A DNA stretch of 5,767 nt from Loktanella sp. (GTDB lineage: Bacteria; Pseudomonadota; Alphaproteobacteria; Rhodobacterales; Rhodobacteraceae), in the NCBI GenBank assembly GCA_003551805.1, contig PUNR01000003.1:1-5767 (forward strand). The letters run 5' to 3'. Position 1 is the stretch's first letter. Each line of letters starts with the position of its first letter. Of the stretch, positions 1-5,767 are shown piece after piece. Both the position numbers and the translations under genes were made by a program. The notes beneath the pieces are model-generated. The model ran no database searches. It was given only the letters and a program-made list of their open reading frames with translations, and was not told the origin of the DNA.

Positions 1-3000
1 GGGACGGAACCCGTCGATCTGGGCCAGACGCCTGCCGATGTGGTCATCATCTCTGCCGCCGATACCGAACTGGCCGCACTCGCCGAAGCACGGGCCGAAA
101 TGACCGACCCGCCCAGCCTGCGGCTGGCGAATATGATGCACCTGACACATCCTTTGTCGGTCGATTTGCATCTGGACGATTGCGCCACCAAATCGCGTCT
201 GGTGATCGCGCGCATCTTGGGCGGCGCAGGCTATTGGAAATACGGCCTGATCCAATATGCCGCGCGCCTGCATGATGCGGGCGTGCCGGTGGCCTTCCTG
301 CCCGGCGACGACAAACCCGACCCCGAATTGCGCGGCCTGTCAACCGTCAGCGGCACAGATTACGATGCGCTCTGGTCCTATCTGGTCGAAGGCGGGCCAC
401 AGAACAGCATCAACGCGCTGGCCTATGCCAAGGCAATGCTGGACGGCACCGACAAACCCAGCGCCGCCGCCCCCTTGCTGCGTGCAGGCGTCTACTGGCC
501 GGGGTCTGGCATTGCCGATCTGACGACTGCACAGGCGACATGGACCGACGGGGCGCCCATCATCCCGATCATCTTCTACCGCGCCCTGGTGCAGGGCGGC
601 GGACTGAACCCGATCAACCGCCTGACCCGCAGCCTGTCGCGCGCAGGGCTGAACCCGCTGCCCATTTTCGTGGCCAGCCTGAAAGACCCGGTTAGCACCG
701 CCACGCTGGACCATCTCTTTACCGCCGCCCCACCCGCTGTGATCCTGAACTGCACCGCCTTCGCCGTGGGCAGCCCGCATGACGGCGACGACAGCCCGCA
801 AAACCCGCTCTTGTCCAACAGCGCCCCCGTCTTTCAAGTGATCCTGTCTGGCGCCTCCGAATCCTCATGGGCAGACGGATTGCACGGCCTCACCGCGCGC
901 GACATCGCGATGAATGTGGCCCTGCCAGAGGTGGACGGCCGCATCCTGTCCCGCGCGATCAGCTTCAAGGGCGAGGCGTTCTTTGACGAGGCCACCGAAT
1001 GCCCCATCGCCACCTATCAGGCCCGCGGCGACAGGGTCGATTTCGTCACGCAGCTGACCGCCAACTGGGCGCGTCTGCGGCAAACGCCCGCGACGGACAA
1101 GAAAGTCGCCCTGATCCTCGCCAATTACCCCAACAAGGACGGTCGCCTTGCCAACGGTGTCGGCCTCGACACGCCCGCCGCCACTATCCACACGCTGAAC
1201 CTGCTGGCGAGTGCTGGCTACCAAACCACCCCACCCGCAGACAGCGCCGCGCTGATGGCGCAAATCATGGCAGGCCCCACCAACTGGCTGACCGACCGCG
1301 CTGAAAAGCAGGGCGGTGAATTCCTCCCAATCGACACATACCGCCAGTATTTCGACGCCCTGCCATGGGACATCAAGGAACAGATCACCACCCGCTGGGG
1401 GCAACCCGAAGACGACCCTTTCGTCCGAGCCGAAATATCCCCGCCGGAGGCCCCAAGCCGCGACAGCGGCACAGGTTTCGCCCTTTCGATCCATCACTTC
1501 GGCAATGCCGTCGTCGGCCTGCAACCCGCGCGCGGCTACAACATCGACCCGACCGAGACCTACCATTCCCCCGATCTGGTTCCGCCGCACAATTACCTCG
1601 CCTTCTATTTCTGGCTGCGCCACCATTGGGGTGCGGATGCCGTGGTCCACATGGGCAAACACGGCAACCTTGAATGGCTGCCCGGCAAATCTGTCGCCCT
1701 GTCCGAAACCTGCTGGCCAGAAGCGGTTTTCGGCCCCACCCCGCATATCTACCCCTTCATCGTCAACGATCCGGGCGAAGGCACGCAGGCCAAACGTCGC
1801 ACTTCGGCGGTGATTATCGACCACCTGACGCCGCCCCTGACCCGCGCCGAAAGCTACGGGCCGATGCGCGATCTGGAAGCTTTAGTTGACGAATACTATG
1901 AGGCCGCTGGCGTCGATCCGCGCCGCGTCACCCATCTGCGCCGCGAAATCCTGTCGCTGTCCGATGTCACCGGCCTGTCCAAGGATGCAGGGTTCACCGG
2001 CGACAATGACACCGACCTTGGCAAACTCGACGCTTACCTGTGCGAGTTGAAAGAGGCGCAGATCAGGGACGGGCTGCATATCTTCGGCCAATCCCCCACA
2101 GGCCAACAGGAACTGGACCTTGCCATCGCCCTTGCCCGCGTGCCGCGCGGCGACGGCAAGGGGCACAATGCCTCGCTGCTGCGGGCCTTGGCAGCGGACC
2201 TTGGCATCAGCATCGATCCGCTGGCTTGCGACATGGCCGCCCCCCCGTCAGAAAAGCCGGACGCGCTGGCCGATGGCATGACATGGCGCACAAATGGCGA
2301 TACAATTGAACGGGTCGAAACCTTGTCCCAGCACCTTGTGCGGGACGGCGGGCGGGGCGTCGTGGGGTTCACCCCACGCGCGTCGCAGGCCGTCCTCGAC
2401 CATATCGCGGACACGATCCTGCCCACGATCCGCGCCTGCGGCCCGTCCGAAGGCGCGGCCCTGCTGACCGCCCTTGCAGGCCATTTCGTCCCCCCCGGCC
2501 CGTCCGGTGCGCCCACACGAGGGCGGCTTGATGTGCTGCCCACGGGGCGCAATTTCTATAGCGTCGACAGCCGCGCCGTGCCTACCCCCACCGCTTGGGC
2601 GCTTGGCTGGAAATCCGCGAACCTGCTCATCGAAAAACACCTGCAAGACCACGGCGACTGGCCGCGCACCATGCTGGTCACCGCATGGGGCACCGCAAAT
2701 ATGCGCACTGGCGGCGACGATATCGCGCAGGCGCTGGCCCTGATGGGCGTCAAGCCGACATGGGACAGCGCCAACAGGCGCGTCACAGGGTTCGAGGTGC
2801 TGCCGCAATCCGTCCTGGGCCGCCCGCGCGTCGACGTGACCCTGCGCATCTCCGGCTTCTTCCGCGACGCCTTCCCGCAACTGATCGCCTTGGTGGACAG
2901 TGCCGCGCGCGCCGTGCAGGAGCTCGACGAACCCGCCGACCTCAACCCCGCCGCCGCGCGCGCCAAAGCGGGCGAGGACGCGACCCGCGTCTTCGGCTCC

Positions 3001-3672
3001 AAACCCGGCGCTTACGGCGCGGGCCTGCAAGCGCTGATCGACGAACGTATCTGGTCGGACAAATCCGATTTCGCCGCCGCCTATATCGCATGGGGCAGCT
3101 ACGCCTACGGTGCCAAAGCCAGTGGCGACCGCGCGGAAGCCGCGTTCAAGGAACGCCTGTCCCAGGTCGAAGCCATCGTGCAAAATCAGGACAACCGCGA
3201 ACACGACATCCTCGACAGCGACGATTACTACCAGTTCGAAGGCGGTGCCGCCGCCGCCGTCAGCACCCTGCAAGGGCGCGACCGGCCCATCTATCACAAC
3301 GACCATTCCCGCCCTGAACGCCCTGTGATCCGCACGCTGGACGATGAAATCGGCCGCGTCGTGCGGTCGCGCGTGGTCAACCCCAAATGGATCGACGGCG
3401 TCAAACGGCACGGCTACAAAGGTGCTTTCGAAATCGCGGCCACGGTCGATTACCTTTTCGCCTTCGCCGCCACGACAGGGGCCGTGCGCAACCACCATTT
3501 CGATCTGGTGGAACAGGCGTTCCTGCAAGACGATGACACCCGCCAGTTCATCGCCGATGCCAACGCCCCCGCGCTGCGCGAAATAGCGGGGCGCCTCCAG
3601 GAAGCGATCGACCGCAACCTATGGCAACCAGCCTCAAATTCCGCGCGCGCCCGCATCGCGGGCCTGCTATGA
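1..3672 (+). CDS. cobN: Cobaltochelatase large subunit CobN (5' end cut by window)
   Basis: CobN is the corrin-binding subunit of the ATP-dependent cobaltochelatase CobNST. It inserts Co2+ into hydrogenobyrinic acid a,c-diamide in the aerobic cobalamin pathway, in the cytoplasm. The frame is open from base 1 and its first residues (GTEPVDLGQTP) match the usual CobN N-terminus, so the ATG at 40 is internal and about 13 residues are missing; 1223 residues are visible. Numbered from base 1, the protein shows the CobN/BchH-type motif HMGKHGNLEWLPGK at 550-563, then YPFIVNDPGEGTQAKRR, PTGRNFYSVD at 847-856, TAWGTANMRTGGDDIAQ around 896-912, and YHNDHSRPE and NPKWIDGVKRHGYKG near the end. Length fits full-size CobN (about 1250-1275 residues), not a ChlH/BchH. 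The stretch before VFGSKPG (around 975-996) looks shorter than in the Pseudomonas denitrificans protein as I recall it. No frameshift is seen. The partner genes cobS and cobT are not in the window. Identification is very secure. Confidence 0.97.
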   Translation, partial: GTEPVDLGQTPADVVIISAADTELAALAEARAEMTDPPSLRLANMMHLTHPLSVDLHLDDCATKSRLVIARILGGAGYWKYGLIQYAARLHDAGVPVAFLPGDDKPDPELRGLSTVSGTDYDALWSYLVEGGPQNSINALAYAKAMLDGTDKPSAAAPLLRAGVYWPGSGIADLTTAQATWTDGAPIIPIIFYRALVQGGGLNPINRLTRSLSRAGLNPLPIFVASLKDPVSTATLDHLFTAAPPAVILNCTAFAVGSPHDGDDSPQNPLLSNSAPVFQVILSGASESSWADGLHGLTARDIAMNVALPEVDGRILSRAISFKGEAFFDEATECPIATYQARGDRVDFVTQLTANWARLRQTPATDKKVALILANYPNKDGRLANGVGLDTPAATIHTLNLLASAGYQTTPPADSAALMAQIMAGPTNWLTDRAEKQGGEFLPIDTYRQYFDALPWDIKEQITTRWGQPEDDPFVRAEISPPEAPSRDSGTGFALSIHHFGNAVVGLQPARGYNIDPTETYHSPDLVPPHNYLAFYFWLRHHWGADAVVHMGKHGNLEWLPGKSVALSETCWPEAVFGPTPHIYPFIVNDPGEGTQAKRRTSAVIIDHLTPPLTRAESYGPMRDLEALVDEYYEAAGVDPRRVTHLRREILSLSDVTGLSKDAGFTGDNDTDLGKLDAYLCELKEAQIRDGLHIFGQSPTGQQELDLAIALARVPRGDGKGHNASLLRALAADLGISIDPLACDMAAPPSEKPDALADGMTWRTNGDTIERVETLSQHLVRDGGRGVVGFTPRASQAVLDHIADTILPTIRACGPSEGAALLTALAGHFVPPGPSGAPTRGRLDVLPTGRNFYSVDSRAVPTPTAWALGWKSANLLIEKHLQDHGDWPRTMLVTAWGTANMRTGGDDIAQALALMGVKPTWDSANRRVTGFEVLPQSVLGRPRVDVTLRISGFFRDAFPQLIALVDSAARAVQELDEPADLNPAAARAKAGEDATRVFGSKPGAYGAGLQALIDERIWSDKSDFAAAYIAWGSYAYGAKASGDRAEAAFKERLSQVEAIVQNQDNREHDILDSDDYYQFEGGAAAAVSTLQGRDRPIYHNDHSRPERPVIRTLDDEIGRVVRSRVVNPKWIDGVKRHGYKGAFEIAATVDYLFAFAATTGAVRNHHFDLVEQAFLQDDDTRQFIADANAPALREIAGRLQEAIDRNLWQPASNSARARIAGLL
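3649..3663 (+). other. GC-only hairpin at the 3' end of cobN
   Basis: GCCCGC-ATC-GCGGGC is a perfect 6-bp inverted repeat with a 3-nt loop, lying in the last codons of cobN, 7 bp before the stop codon's first base. No T-run follows, so it is not a standard intrinsic terminator, and the next gene has a strong ribosome binding site 18 bp further on. It could slow 3' decay or ribosomes in the mRNA, or it may be a chance product of GC-rich codons. Confidence 0.25.
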
Positions 3673-3681
3673 TCCCCCGAA

Positions 3682-3687
3682 AAGGAG
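3682..3687 (+). promoter_or_regulatory. Ribosome binding site of cobO
   Basis: AAGGAG sits in the 22-bp cobN-cobO gap, 7 nt before the ATG at 3695. It is the strongest Shine-Dalgarno match among the gene starts in the window. It decides for this ATG over the internal in-frame ATGs at 3722 and 3728. Its strength suggests that cobO translation is initiated independently rather than only by coupling to cobN. Confidence 0.85.
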
Positions 3688-3694
3688 AGATGAC

Positions 3695-4303
3695 ATGAGT
3701 GATGACCCCGACCGCCACGCGATGAAAATGGCCAAAAAGAAAGCCGCCCGTGACAAGATCATGGCGACCAAGACCGACCAGAAGGGCCTGATCATCGTCC
3801 ATACCGGCAAGGGCAAAGGCAAATCCTCGGCCGCTTTCGGGATGATCTTCCGCTGCATCGCGCATGACATGAAATGCGCCGTCGTGCAGTTCATCAAAGG
3901 CGGCATGTCCACCGGCGAACGCGACCTGATACTTGCAAAATTCAGCGACACCTGCGCCTTTCACACCATGGGCGAAGGTTTCACCTGGGAAACGCAGGAC
4001 AAATCCCGTGACACCGAAATGGCGCAGGCGGCATGGTCCAAGGCAAAGGAATTGATTCTGGACGAGACCAACACAATGGTCCTGCTGGACGAAATCAACA
4101 TCGCCATCCGCTATGATTACGTCGCCATCGCAGATGTCGTGGCATTTTTGCGCGACCACAAACCGCCGATGACTCATGTTGTGCTGACCGGGCGCAACGC
4201 CCATGACGACCTGATTGAACTGGCCGATCTGGTGACCGAGATGGAGTTAGTCAAACATCCGTTCCGCGCGGGCATCAAAGCACAGATCGGGGTGGAGTTT
4301 TAA
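3695..4303 (+). CDS. cobO: Cob(I)yrinic acid a,c-diamide adenosyltransferase CobO
   Basis: CobO transfers the 5'-deoxyadenosyl group of ATP to the Co(I) corrinoid, forming adenosylcob(III)yrinic acid a,c-diamide, the step after cobalt insertion and reduction; it also allows corrinoid salvage. The 202-residue length fits the CobA/CobO/BtuR family (about 190-215). A basic N-terminal helix (residues 10-30, lysine-rich) precedes the P-loop HTGKGKGKSS at 36-45. GEGFTWET at 93-100 is the family's substrate-side motif. MVLLDE at 128-133 is the Walker B-like strand, followed by INIAIRYDY, VVLTGRNA at 162-169, and the typical C-terminus KHPFRAGIKAQIGVEF. All key elements are intact. It lies 22 bp after cobN in the same direction, which agrees with consecutive roles in the pathway. 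Its own ribosome binding site fixes the start. The older naming overlaps (cobA, btuR); cobO is the usual symbol beside cobN in alphaproteobacteria. Confidence 0.97.
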   Translation: MSDDPDRHAMKMAKKKAARDKIMATKTDQKGLIIVHTGKGKGKSSAAFGMIFRCIAHDMKCAVVQFIKGGMSTGERDLILAKFSDTCAFHTMGEGFTWETQDKSRDTEMAQAAWSKAKELILDETNTMVLLDEINIAIRYDYVAIADVVAFLRDHKPPMTHVVLTGRNAHDDLIELADLVTEMELVKHPFRAGIKAQIGVEF

Positions 4304-4308
4304 CGGCA

Positions 4309-4983
4309 ATGCCGCAACCCCTGCCCCTGAAGCAAGCCGATCTGGTCGCCACAGGTGTGCAGCGCGCTGTCTATCTGCACCCGCTTGACCGCACCAAACT
4401 GATCAAGGTTTTGCGCCCCGCCACGCTGATGCCACGGCGCAACAACTTCAATGGCATCATGGACCGTTTGCTGCCCAGCACCCGCCTGCGCCAGATCCAC
4501 AAGGAATATGCCGAATATCTGCGCATCATGCTGCAAAATACCGGGCCCGATTTCCATGCGCCCATCGCGCATATGTTCGGCTTTGTCACGACAACCGAAG
4601 GGCTTGGCTGCGTCACCGAACGGGTCATGCAGGCAGATGGCAAAATCGGCGAAACCTTGGGTGCAAAGGCAAAAACACGAACTTTGTCTCAGCACCACAT
4701 CGCTTTGCTGAACGACACGATCAGCCGCATTTACGCCTGCAACATCCGCGCCAGCGACATGAACCCGAACAATTTCGTCTTCGGCCATCGCGACAACGGC
4801 ACCGGTCCGGGGGATGAAGAATGCGTGCTCGTCGATGGTTTCGGCGATATCCACGCTATCCCTGTCCGTTCCATGGCGCGCTGGTCTAACCGGCTGGGGC
4901 TGGATGACAGCTGCATCCGGCTTGCGCGCAACACCGGCCTGATCTGGGATAAAAAGGCGCTCACCTTCTCGCTTGCGCAGTGA
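4309..4983 (+). CDS. YrbL-family protein, protein-kinase-like fold, function unknown
   Basis: This 224-residue protein resembles the YrbL family (Pfam PF10707). E. coli YrbL belongs to the PhoP/Mg2+ regulon, but its biochemical role is not established. Shared landmarks are an N-terminal glycine/basic loop ATGVQRAVYLHP (14-25), a strand with K33 in LIKVLRP (the place of the kinase ATP-binding lysine), KEYAEYLRI (65-73, E67 a candidate helix-C glutamate), IRASDMNPNNFVFG (147-159), LVDGFGD (174-180) and IPVRSMARWSNR (184-195). The D150-x-N-P-x-N155 spacing equals the kinase catalytic loop D-x-K-P-x-N, and D176-G-F-G is in the place of the metal-binding DFG. No signal peptide or membrane segment is visible, so it should be cytosolic. 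The ATG is 5 bp after the cobO stop; a GGAG at 4294-4297 inside cobO may serve as its ribosome binding site, which suggests translational coupling. The family call is from memory of motifs, with no alignment run. Kinase activity and any link to cobalamin are inference. Confidence 0.75.
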   Translation: MPQPLPLKQADLVATGVQRAVYLHPLDRTKLIKVLRPATLMPRRNNFNGIMDRLLPSTRLRQIHKEYAEYLRIMLQNTGPDFHAPIAHMFGFVTTTEGLGCVTERVMQADGKIGETLGAKAKTRTLSQHHIALLNDTISRIYACNIRASDMNPNNFVFGHRDNGTGPGDEECVLVDGFGDIHAIPVRSMARWSNRLGLDDSCIRLARNTGLIWDKKALTFSLAQ

Positions 4984-4991
4984 TGCTGCGC
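4975..4991 (+). other. Hairpin spanning the stop codon of the yrbL-like gene
   Basis: GCGCAG-TGATG-CTGCGC is a perfect 6-bp inverted repeat whose loop contains the TGA stop (4981-4983). An inner T-G wobble could add a seventh pair. It lies at the only sizeable gap in the window (4984-5028, 45 bp). The bases after it (TAGGGTGGTGGG) hold no T-run, so it is not a classical intrinsic terminator. It could be a weak Rho-independent element, an mRNA 3'-end stabiliser, or a palindromic protein site upstream of the Lin0512 pair. Confidence 0.35.
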
Positions 4992-5016
4992 TAGGGTGGT
5001 GGGACTACCAACATCG

Positions 5017-5021
5017 AAAGG
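5017..5021 (+). promoter_or_regulatory. Ribosome binding site deciding the ATG at 5029
   Basis: AAAGG, 7 nt before the ATG at 5029, is a good Shine-Dalgarno match. It selects this ATG over an in-frame GTG at 4996, whose extra 11 residues (VGLPTSKGPD...) fall in the intergenic hairpin/ribosome-binding region and do not look like protein. The paralogue downstream also begins directly before its conserved strand, which supports the shorter start. Confidence 0.7.
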
Positions 5022-5028
5022 TCCCGAC

Positions 5029-5373
5029 ATGCCCCATCACCGCGTCCTGACCGAATTCGGCATGGGCACCAGCCTGCGCAAGCAGGATTACACCCAAGCT
5101 GCCCGCCGCGCATTGCAAGACGCGCTTTGGCATAACTCGATCAACATGGCCGAGCTTTTTGGCTTCCCGAAAGAGGCGATGCAGATCGACGTCCTGATCG
5201 GTGTGCAACACCCCGACCGCGTCGATACCGACAGCCTGCTGGAAATCTTCCCCTACGGCCAACCGACGATCCGCGTGGAATTGGGCGGTCTCGACATCCC
5301 ACGCCCCGACGGTGCGCCTACCGTCATTGCCAATGTTGCGATCAATGTCAGCTTCGACATGGTGCCGGCATGA
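5029..5373 (+). CDS. Lin0512-family protein, first of a tandem pair (signature motif degenerate)
   Basis: This 114-residue protein belongs to the Lin0512 family (TIGR02058-type), a small family of unknown function found in scattered bacteria and, with a long N-terminal extension, in plants. The body shows RVLTEFGMG (5-13), DYTQAARRALQDAL (20-33), a HNS segment at 35-37, IDVLIGVQHPDRVD (53-66), a GQPTIRVELGGLDIP stretch and VIANVAINV near the end. As I recall the family, an N-terminal GxGxDxHG motif is invariant. Here the same positions read GMGTSLRK (11-18), with S15, R17 and K18 replacing D, H and G. This copy therefore has probably lost whatever binding or catalytic job those residues do, and may be a structural partner of the next gene's product. 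It overlaps the second copy by four bases (ATGA), so translation is likely coupled and roughly equimolar. No signal peptide or membrane segment is seen. Confidence 0.8.
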   Translation: MPHHRVLTEFGMGTSLRKQDYTQAARRALQDALWHNSINMAELFGFPKEAMQIDVLIGVQHPDRVDTDSLLEIFPYGQPTIRVELGGLDIPRPDGAPTVIANVAINVSFDMVPA

Positions 5374-5732
5374 CTGATCAGCGCGTGATCATAGAAATGG
5401 GGATGGGCAACGACCTGCACGGCATGGATTATCAAAAAGCCGCCGCCCGCGCGATCGAGGACGCGATCCGCCATTCCACCTTACCGATCTTTGACAGCAT
5501 CGGATTGGACCACAGCGACATGCGGGTGCAGGTGACGGTTGGCGTGCAAGACCCCGCCCAGATCGACTGCACCGCTTTGACCACAGGCCTGCCGCGCGGG
5601 CAGGTCACGGTGCTGGCGGTCAAGGGCGGGCTGAACGTCCCCAACCCCGATACCGGCGATACTGCCGTCATCGCCACGGCCGCAGTCGAAGCTTTCCTGC
5701 CCCCGCAACACGGCAAATGGCGGCTGGCCTGA
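5370..5732 (+). CDS. Lin0512-family protein, second of a tandem pair (signature motif intact)
   Basis: This is a 120-residue member of the Lin0512 family, function unknown. RVIIEMGMGNDLHGMDY at 5-21 contains the complete signature GxGxDxHG (G11, G13, D15, H17, G18). The following helix AAARAIEDAIRHSTLP, then VQVTVGVQDPAQID, GQVTVLAVKGGLNVPNP and AVIATAAVEAFLP line up by eye along the whole length with the preceding gene's product, including shared E9, G11, M12, G13, D20, Y21, A24, A25, D31, A32, H35, the GVQ-P element and a GGL turn. It is thus a paralogue from an old tandem duplication. The ATG overlaps the upstream stop (ATGA), and only a weak GGTG precedes it, which fits translational coupling. 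Conserved Asp and His suggest a metal- or ligand-binding site, but that is inference. Genome context (cobN-cobO) hints at, but does not show, a role near cobalamin metabolism. Confidence 0.85.
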   Translation: MTDQRVIIEMGMGNDLHGMDYQKAAARAIEDAIRHSTLPIFDSIGLDHSDMRVQVTVGVQDPAQIDCTALTTGLPRGQVTVLAVKGGLNVPNPDTGDTAVIATAAVEAFLPPQHGKWRLA

Positions 5733-5767
5733 ATGGAACTGACCCAAAACCACCGCGATGCGCTGCA
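5733..5767 (+). CDS. Start of an unidentified gene, cut by the window end
   Basis: An ATG follows the TGA of the second Lin0512 gene with no gap and opens the frame MELTQNHRDAL, 11 complete codons before the window ends. Codon use is like that of the upstream genes, and the zero-base spacing suggests one transcript. No clear ribosome binding site is seen, so translation would depend on coupling. An L-T-x(4)-D-A-L opening is vaguely like the first helix of some CheC/CheX-type chemotaxis phosphatases, but eleven residues cannot support a family call. The true start could also lie further downstream. Confidence 0.4.
   Translation, partial: MELTQNHRDAL

Noticed and set aside
40..42. ATG at 40 as the start of cobN
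   Set aside because: The 13 codons before it are in frame and match the usual CobN N-terminus (VDLGQTPAD), so the real start lies upstream of the window.
865..1824. 319-codon open frame on the - strand inside cobN
   Set aside because: Same reasoning: antisense shadow of conserved cobN codons, with no recognisable motif and no own ribosome binding site noted.
2595..3317. 240-codon + strand frame in a second phase of cobN
   Set aside because: The translation is dominated by Arg, Ala, Pro and Gly as expected from an out-of-phase reading of GC-rich sequence; the cobN frame is continuous through it, so no frameshift is implied.
2248..3528. 426-codon open frame on the - strand inside cobN
   Set aside because: It lies fully antisense to well-conserved CobN coding sequence. 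Long antisense frames are expected in GC-rich genes, and its translation is low-complexity-like with no recognisable family.
3670..3694. Terminator or promoter between cobN and cobO
   Set aside because: The 22-bp gap holds a ribosome binding site and no T-run after the upstream hairpin; there is no room for a promoter outside coding sequence, so read-through is the simplest view.
3548..4204. 218-codon - strand frame across the cobN-cobO junction
   Set aside because: It is antisense to the conserved cobN C-terminus and most of cobO, including the P-loop; it is a shadow.
4973..4997. Promoter formed by TTGCGC (4973-4978) and TAGGGT (4992-4997)
   Set aside because: The spacer is only 13 bp, too short for a sigma70-type promoter, and both boxes are poor matches. 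They also overlap the hairpin, which explains the GC pattern.
4996..5028. GTG start at 4996 for the first Lin0512 gene
   Set aside because: The ATG at 5029 has a well-spaced AAAGG, the paralogue starts at the matching place, and the added residues show no family similarity.

Overview
The window is about 5.8 kb of GC-rich DNA with every gene on the + strand and almost no intergenic space. It reads as the downstream part of an aerobic (late-cobalt-insertion) cobalamin operon from an alphaproteobacterium. The Rhodobacterales/Roseobacter group is my best guess, from the high-GC codon use, the close match of the proteins to the CobN and CobO I remember from alphaproteobacteria, and the neighbours that follow. 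The taxonomic call is an inference; there is no rRNA or other marker here.

Layout: 1-3672 is cobN, the large subunit of the cobaltochelatase, lacking only about its first 13 codons at the window edge. 3695-4303 is cobO, the ATP:corrinoid adenosyltransferase, with a strong ribosome binding site 22 bp after cobN. 4309-4983 is a YrbL-family, protein-kinase-like gene starting 5 bp after cobO. After a 45-bp gap holding a short hairpin come two tandem, paralogous Lin0512-family genes of unknown function (5029-5373 and 5370-5732), overlapping by ATGA. A further reading frame starts directly after the second one (5733) and leaves the window after 11 complete codons.

Functional reading: CobN, with CobS and CobT encoded elsewhere, inserts cobalt into hydrogenobyrinic acid a,c-diamide, and CobO adenosylates the reduced cob(I)yrinic acid a,c-diamide, so the first two genes are consecutive pathway steps. 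The last three complete genes have no established place in cobalamin synthesis. Their tight packing suggests co-transcription at least in part, but the hairpin at 4975-4991 could mark a boundary between the cob genes plus yrbL-like gene and the Lin0512 pair.

The parts most worth following are the YrbL-like protein, which keeps a kinase-like D-x-N-P-x-N loop and a D-G-F-G element, and the Lin0512 pair, in which one copy keeps the family signature GxGxDxHG and the other has lost its D, H and last G. I found no mobile element, CRISPR array, tRNA, rRNA or cobalamin riboswitch. No clearly novel multi-gene system is demonstrated here.
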